Of a stretch of 64,000 nt of DNA, positions 59,311 to 64,000 are shown one piece after another. This DNA comes from Gemmatimonadota bacterium (GTDB lineage: Bacteria; Gemmatimonadota; Gemmatimonadetes; Gemmatimonadales; GWC2-71-9). The DNA lies in the NCBI GenBank assembly GCA_003222085.1, contig QHUK01000005.1, forward strand, positions 1 to 64,000, given 5' to 3'. Position 1 is the first letter of the stretch. Each line of letters starts with the position of its first letter. The notes beneath the pieces were generated by a model. The model worked only from the letters and a program-made list of their open reading frames with translations, made no database searches and was not told the origin of the DNA. The position numbers and the translations under genes were made by a program.

Positions 59311-59849
59311 CGCCACCGCGGATCACGCCGCTCACGCCGGATCAGGCGGCGCCGGACGTGCGGCCGATTTTCGAGACCTACCTGAAGGAGCGAGGGAACG
59401 TCCCCAACATGTTTCGCACGGTGGCGCTCCGCCCCGACCACCTGCGGACGATGATCGCCCATTTCCGCACCGTGATGAACGAGGGTACGGTTCCCTCGCT
59501 CTTGAAAGAGCTGCTGTGGGTGCGCATCTCTCATCTGAATCGCTGCCGATACTGACTCAACTCTCACACTGTCTTGGCAAGACAGAAGGGTGCGAGCGCG
59601 GACGTGGTCGAAGCGCTCCAGGACCGGGCAGGGCGGGCTCCGCTGGAGCGGCTGGAAGCGGGCTGGCGGGCGGCGCTCGAGTACGCCGACGTCGTGCACG
59701 TGTCGGGGCATCTGGTGACGGACGAGCTGTACGCCAGGTTGCGGGCGGCGTGGGACGAGGGCCAGATCGTGGAGATCACGCTGGTCATCGGGATGACGGA
59801 GTACTTCAACCGATTCAACGACAGCTTGAGGGTGGAGCCCACGAAGTGA
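59307..59849 (+). CDS. Selenocysteine-containing AhpD-like (carboxymuconolactone decarboxylase family) protein (TGA at 59553-59555 read as Sec)
   Basis: KELLWVRISHLNRCRY-U-LNSHTVLARQKGASADVVEAL...; TGA replaces second Cys of the AhpD CxxC; both halves in the same frame; ORF track splits it. Confidence 0.92.
59561..59596 (+). promoter_or_regulatory. Bacterial SECIS-like hairpin of the AhpD-like gene
   Basis: CUCUCAC A CUGUCUU-GGC-AAGACAG AAGG GUGCGAG: 7-bp perfect upper stem, GGC loop beginning 20 nt after UGA, 6 of 7 pairs in lower stem. Confidence 0.8.
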
Positions 59850-60176
59850 TCAGGGCGCCGGGGCGATCGCGACGAGCACGACTGTCCGCTCCAGCGCGCG
59901 CTCGACTCCATGCGGCACGCCCTCCGGTGCCAGGATCAGGTCGCCGGTGCACGCTTCGATCGTCTGGTGCCCCACGGCGAACCTCGCCTTTCCCGCCACA
60001 ACCAAATAGAATTTGTCGGCTCCGGCGTGCGTGTGCACCGTTTGCTCCTGCCCCGGCTCGAAGCAGTTCAGGCCGATCAAGAGCCGGTCCGAGCGGAAGC
60101 AATCCAGCTTGGTCATCTTGGCGTCCGAGAAGCGAGCGCGCTCGGGCAAGTGCTGCAGCAGATCCTGGGTATCCAT
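59850..60176 (-). CDS. Cupin-domain protein
   Basis: CFEPGQEQTVHTHAGADKFYLVVAGKARFAVG...GDLILAPEGVPHGVE. Confidence 0.92.
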   Translation of the reverse strand: MDTQDLLQHLPERARFSDAKMTKLDCFRSDRLLIGLNCFEPGQEQTVHTHAGADKFYLVVAGKARFAVGHQTIEACTGDLILAPEGVPHGVERALERTVVLVAIAPAP

Positions 60177-60228
60177 GGGCGATTCCTGGTTCGAGACCGA
60201 CGGCGCCGTGACCGAACGGACGGAGGCC

Positions 60229-61635
60229 ATGAGCGGCACCCGCATCGAGCGTGATCCCCTGGGCGAGCTGCCCGTTCCTGCCGACGCGCTCTACGGGATC
60301 CAGACCGAGCGGGCCCGCCAGAACTTCCCCATCTCCCAGCTTCTGCCGCTCGCGCCGTTCGTGAACGCCGTCGTTTGGATCAAGAAGGCCGCCGCCCTCA
60401 CGCACAAGCAGACCGGACGTCTCGACCCCAAGCTCGCCGATGCGATCGTGCGGGCGGCGGACGAGGTGCTGGCCGGCGAACACCGCCACCAGTTCGTGGT
60501 GGATCCCTACCAGGCGGGGGCGGGCACCTCGCACAACATGAACTGTAACGAGGTCCTCGCCAATCGCGCGAACGAGCTGCTGGGCGGTAAGCGCGGCGAA
60601 TACCAACCGGTGCATCCGAACGACCACGTCAACATGGCCCAGTCGACGAACGACGTCATCCCCACGGCCATCCGGCTGGCGGCGCTGTCGGAGCTGCCCG
60701 CGCTGCTCGACGCCGTGGGTCGGCTGGCGCGAGCCTTCCTGACGAAGGGCAAGGCGTTCGACAAGATCCTCAAGTCGGGGCGCACGCACCTGCAGGACGC
60801 AACGCCGATTCGGCTCGGTCAGGAGTTCGCCGCCTACGGCCACACGATCGAGCGCGGGGCGGACCGCGTGGCCCACGCGGCCGACGCGCTACGCGACCTC
60901 GGCATCGGAGGCACCGCCGTCGGGACGGGCCTGAACGCCGAGCCCGCGTACCCGGCCCTGATGGTGAAGCACCTCCGCGCGATCAGCGGCATCGAGCTGC
61001 GGGAGGGGAAGGACCGCGTTCAGCTGATGCAGTCCATGGGGGACGCGGCGGCGTTTTCGGGGGCACTGCGCACGTACGCCATGGACCTCGGCAAGATCGC
61101 GAGCGATCTCCGCCTGCTTGCCTCGGGCCCGCGCACCGGACTCGCGGAAATCGTCCTGCCCCCGGTGCAGCCGGGCTCGAGCATCATGCCGGGGAAAGTG
61201 AACCCGTCGATCGCCGAGATGGTGAACATGGTGTGCTACCAGGTGCTCGGGAACGACGTCACGATCGCAACGGCGGCGGAGGCGGGACAGCTCGAGCTCA
61301 ATGTCATGATGCCCGTGATTGCGCACAACCTCCTGTTCACCATGCGCATTCTGACGAACGCGGCCCGCGTGTTGGCGGAGCGGTGCATCGAGGGCATCGA
61401 AGCCGACCGCGCCCAGTGCGAGCACTGGCTCGAGCGTAGCCCTGCCCTCGTCACCGCCCTCGCGCCCAGGATTGGATACGCCGAGGCGGCGAAGCTCGCC
61501 AAGGAAGCGGTGGCGAAGAACGTGACGGTGCGGCAGCTCGTGATGGAGAAGGGCGTCCTGAAGGGGAAGGACCTCGAAGCAGTGCTCGATCTGCTGGCTA
61601 TGACGGAGTTGGGGGTGCCCGGGGAGCGCAAGTAG
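60229..61635 (+). CDS. aspA: Aspartate ammonia-lyase / class II fumarase family
   Basis: GIQTERARQNFPIS; HPNDHVNMAQSTNDVIPTA; PGSSIMPGKVNPSIAEMVNMVCYQV. Confidence 0.9.
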   Translation: MSGTRIERDPLGELPVPADALYGIQTERARQNFPISQLLPLAPFVNAVVWIKKAAALTHKQTGRLDPKLADAIVRAADEVLAGEHRHQFVVDPYQAGAGTSHNMNCNEVLANRANELLGGKRGEYQPVHPNDHVNMAQSTNDVIPTAIRLAALSELPALLDAVGRLARAFLTKGKAFDKILKSGRTHLQDATPIRLGQEFAAYGHTIERGADRVAHAADALRDLGIGGTAVGTGLNAEPAYPALMVKHLRAISGIELREGKDRVQLMQSMGDAAAFSGALRTYAMDLGKIASDLRLLASGPRTGLAEIVLPPVQPGSSIMPGKVNPSIAEMVNMVCYQVLGNDVTIATAAEAGQLELNVMMPVIAHNLLFTMRILTNAARVLAERCIEGIEADRAQCEHWLERSPALVTALAPRIGYAEAAKLAKEAVAKNVTVRQLVMEKGVLKGKDLEAVLDLLAMTELGVPGERK

Positions 61636-61683
61636 CCGAGGACGGCCGTCTGGAGTGCACACTCTTTCGCCGGAGGAGCACCA

Positions 61684-62100
61684 ATGAACTGGATCGTCGC
61701 GGGGCTGATCGCAGGCGTCGGCGCCTTCTTCGCAGACTTCGTGATGTGGGGGAAGGTCTTCACAAAGGGGATGGACGCGTTCTCGACACCGATGTCGCCG
61801 GAACAGAGGAAGACCTTCATGGGCCCTGCGATGATCAAGGCGGCAGCGTTGGCGCTCGTCTTCGGGTTGCTGCTCGCGTGCTCCTACCAACGGCTCAAAG
61901 GCGGGCTGTGGGTGCAGGGGGGCGGCCCGCTGGCGGGAATGGAGTTCGCGACGCTCCTCTGGTTGTGCACCATCGCGTTGTCCACCGTCGGCAGCGGCGT
62001 GTGGTATGACAAAGTTCGACCGTTGCTCAAAGCGACATTCTGGTCGTGGCTCGTCCGCCTCAACATCGCGGGCCTCATCATCGGATTGCTCGTCAAGTAA
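61684..62100 (+). CDS. Small membrane protein, hypothetical
   Basis: 138 aa, four hydrophobic segments. Confidence 0.75.
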   Translation: MNWIVAGLIAGVGAFFADFVMWGKVFTKGMDAFSTPMSPEQRKTFMGPAMIKAAALALVFGLLLACSYQRLKGGLWVQGGGPLAGMEFATLLWLCTIALSTVGSGVWYDKVRPLLKATFWSWLVRLNIAGLIIGLLVK

Positions 62101-62169
62101 GCGCCGTCACACAGGGGGTCGTGATTCGAGTCACCGAATCCGACCCCCCGCCGTCGTTATCCGTTGCGC

Positions 62170-63201
62170 ATGCGTACGACATGTCTGGTTGCCGCGGCGC
62201 TAGCGGTGTTGGGCGCTTCCTCGGCACACGCACAACGACGGGCGCGCATTGGTCCGACCTACTCGTCGATCACCTTGGAGGATCGTTCCGGAGCGAGCCA
62301 CAGTTTCTCGTCGTTCGGCGGGTCCGTCGCTCTGATTACCAGCGACGAGGGTGAGACGGGTCTCACGATCGCCCGCTACAACGATCTATCGACCGATAAA
62401 GGCCTCCGGCGCCTGAGCCTGTATGCGCTCGACTCCTACTACTATCCGGTCGGTACCCGAGGTGTCGTCACACCCTTCGCGCTGACGGCCCTCGGCCTGG
62501 CGCGGGTCACAGAGGTCGACTCGCTCTGCCTCCTCTTCATCTCCTGCAACGCCAACACATCGGCGACCAGCCAGCTCGCGCTCGCCTTCGGACTCGGCAT
62601 GCGCGTGAATGCCGGACGCGCGGTCGTCGCCACCCTCGCGGGGCGCTTCCTCGAGGTCCCGGGGAGTCAGATCCAGGCCCTCGAGGCCGTGGCGAGCGCG
62701 TCCGTTGCGTTCGGCGGTGTGCGCAAGGGGGAATTCCTCGACGGTACCGTCGGTCCGGCGGCGAGCTTTCTGATTCCAATCTCCGGCTCGCTGCACGGGC
62801 GCGCTCCGTTCGTCGGGGCGCGATTCCGGCGCGACACCAAGAAGGCGGGCACCGTCGCCGTCCAGATCGACTTGGCCCCCCTGCGGATCACCGGTGCCTG
62901 TCCCGCGACGGGCTGCAACGAGAGCGCCGTACTCTTCGCCCCGGGCTATGAGGCGTCTGTGCGTCCGGTATGGGGGCGGGTGTACGGGCAGTTCGGCCTC
63001 CTCCTCGCAGGTGTCTATTCCCAAGGCCCAGACCGGGGCATCGCCCAGGGGGCGCATGGCGGACTAGGGGTCGATCTGTACGGCGGCCGGCTCATGTGGA
63101 ACCTGAACTCGCGCCTGCTGTGGCTGCAGCGCAACTCCGGGGAAAACGTGTTCGGCGTGCAGGTGGGGGTCTCGGTGAGCCCGAGAATCGGGCGGCGGTA
63201 G
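62170..63201 (+). CDS. Secreted/outer-membrane hypothetical protein
   Basis: Signal peptide MRTTCLVAAALAVLGASSAHAQ; beta-rich; stop codon lies inside a decamer repeat. Confidence 0.7.
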   Translation: MRTTCLVAAALAVLGASSAHAQRRARIGPTYSSITLEDRSGASHSFSSFGGSVALITSDEGETGLTIARYNDLSTDKGLRRLSLYALDSYYYPVGTRGVVTPFALTALGLARVTEVDSLCLLFISCNANTSATSQLALAFGLGMRVNAGRAVVATLAGRFLEVPGSQIQALEAVASASVAFGGVRKGEFLDGTVGPAASFLIPISGSLHGRAPFVGARFRRDTKKAGTVAVQIDLAPLRITGACPATGCNESAVLFAPGYEASVRPVWGRVYGQFGLLLAGVYSQGPDRGIAQGAHGGLGVDLYGGRLMWNLNSRLLWLQRNSGENVFGVQVGVSVSPRIGRR

Positions 63202-63281
63202 AAGACGGTAGTAGGCGGTAGAGGACGGTAGACGAGGCGCTTACGACCTCTACCGTCCTCTACCGTCCTCTACCGCCTGGG
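63196..63281. repeat. Decameric short-repeat inverted element, copy 2
   Basis: CGGTAGAAGA CGGTAGTAGG CGGTAGAGGA CGGTAGACGA ... CCTCTACCGT CCTCTACCGT CCTCTACCGC. Confidence 0.9.
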
Positions 63282-63339
63282 GGCAGGGTTGGGCGGGGCG
63301 GGGTTGGGTTGTGCGGGGCTACCGCCGTATATTGTTTCT

Positions 63340-63792
63340 ATGCGCGTCACCACCTGGGCCGAATACGGGTTGATCGTCTCCGTGAACCTCGCGAAGCGGG
63401 CGGGGCAGGGGCCGGTCGCGGCGCGCGAGCTCGCCGAGCAGGAGCGGCTGCCCCACGATTACGTGGAGCAGATTCTCTTGCGCCTACGGCGTGCCGGTCT
63501 GGTGGATTCGGTCCGTGGCGCCAAGGGCGGTTACCACCTTGCCCGTGAGCCCCAGGTCATCACCGTCAAAGACGTGATCGAAGCCTCGGAGCACGTCACC
63601 TTCGAAGTGAACTGCGATCTCCATCCCGTCGACCCTCAGCGATGTAGTCCGGAGGCTGCGTGCAGCATCCGGCCCGTCTGGCGAATGCTGGAGCAACGGA
63701 TCAACGATCTGTTGGCCGGCATCTCGCTCGCGGACCTCACGCACGATGAGCCTGAGCTGTATCACATCGCCGGGGCGCTGGCCGGGAACTAG
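63340..63792 (+). CDS. Rrf2-family transcriptional regulator
   Basis: TTWAEYGLIVSVNLAKRAGQGPVAARELAEQERLPHDYVEQILLRLRRAGLVDSVRGAKGGYHLAREPQVITVKDVIEA; CDLHPVDPQRCSPEAAC. Confidence 0.94.
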   Translation: MRVTTWAEYGLIVSVNLAKRAGQGPVAARELAEQERLPHDYVEQILLRLRRAGLVDSVRGAKGGYHLAREPQVITVKDVIEASEHVTFEVNCDLHPVDPQRCSPEAACSIRPVWRMLEQRINDLLAGISLADLTHDEPELYHIAGALAGN

Positions 63793-63823
63793 ACCCGCCA
63801 TCCCAACTGTTTTTTTTGGACTG

Positions 63824-63848
63824 AAACCCGACTTGCGCTGTCGGGTTT
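63824..63848. promoter_or_regulatory. Candidate Rrf2 operator / 5' leader palindrome
   Basis: AAACCCGAC-TTGCGCT-GTCGGGTTT perfect 9-bp inverted repeat between the Rrf2 gene and the sulfurtransferase start. Confidence 0.5.
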
Positions 63849-63867
63849 AACCTGATTGGAGGCACGC

Positions 63868-64000
63868 GTGGCGTACGCGCATCCCGAGGTGCTCGTTTCC
63901 ACCGAGTGGGTGGCGGGGCACCTTACTGACCCAAGCATCCGCCTGATCGAAGTCGACGTGGACACGACGGCCTACGACTCCGGGCACATCGCGGGCGCGG
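63868..64000 (+). CDS. Rhodanese-like sulfurtransferase (3' truncated by window edge)
   Basis: [44 protein letters not shown]. Confidence 0.85.
   Translation, partial: MAYAHPEVLVSTEWVAGHLTDPSIRLIEVDVDTTAYDSGHIAGA

Noticed and set aside
59307-59849. Two separate genes (a truncated 58692-59555 frame and 59574-59849) as in the ORF track
   Set aside because: Both halves are in the same frame, separated only by TGA at the AhpD CxxC position, and together make one full-length AhpD-like domain
54339-59849. UGA=Trp/Gly alternative genetic code
   Set aside because: Many genes in the window terminate cleanly at TGA (e.g. 4127-4129, 54340-54342, 45931-45933), so TGA is an ordinary stop here
63809-63817. 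T8 tract as intrinsic terminator of the Rrf2 gene on the plus strand
   Set aside because: No convincing GC hairpin immediately upstream of the T run; the perfect palindrome lies downstream of it, better fitting an operator or leader

Overview
High-GC bacterial chromosomal window, about 65 protein-coding genes, very densely packed with many ATGA/GTGA overlaps. Gene content (M6/S8 proteases, several TonB-like proteins, H+-PPase, APC and SSS permeases) is consistent with a Gemmatimonadota-like organism, but that assignment is inference. There is one tRNA (Ala, TGC). No rRNA, CRISPR array, IS element or prophage was recognised. Main blocks: secreted proteases (1.8-7.7 kb); a CsgG-family gene behind a riboswitch-like leader (8.4-10.3 kb); a sugar ABC transporter plus GH36-like hydrolase (14-21.7 kb); two histidine kinases flanking an OmpR-type regulator, followed by a TonB/ExbB/ExbD cluster (22.3-30 kb); a peptidoglycan-recycling set with a BadF-type kinase, two SSS symporters, an AmiE-like hydrolase, NagZ-like and NamZ/DUF1343 (35-43.9 kb); CDP-alcohol phosphatidyltransferase plus inositol-phosphate synthase; a copper cluster; 2-oxoacid dehydrogenase E1a/E1b/E2; and a redox region (53.5-60 kb). 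The most notable finding is two genes in the redox region that ORF calling truncates at an in-frame TGA exactly at a catalytic cysteine position. One is a PrxQ/BCP-type peroxiredoxin (TPG-U, 54339-54779), the other an AhpD-like protein (CRY-U, 59307-59849). Each TGA is followed at the right distance by a bacterial SECIS-like hairpin. They lie near a thioredoxin reductase and a lipoyl E2 gene, which suggests a selenocysteine-based peroxidase relay. Also notable are decameric inverted-repeat elements, a 13-bp perfect palindrome, pho-box-like direct repeats upstream of two tonB-like genes, and an Rrf2-type palindrome.
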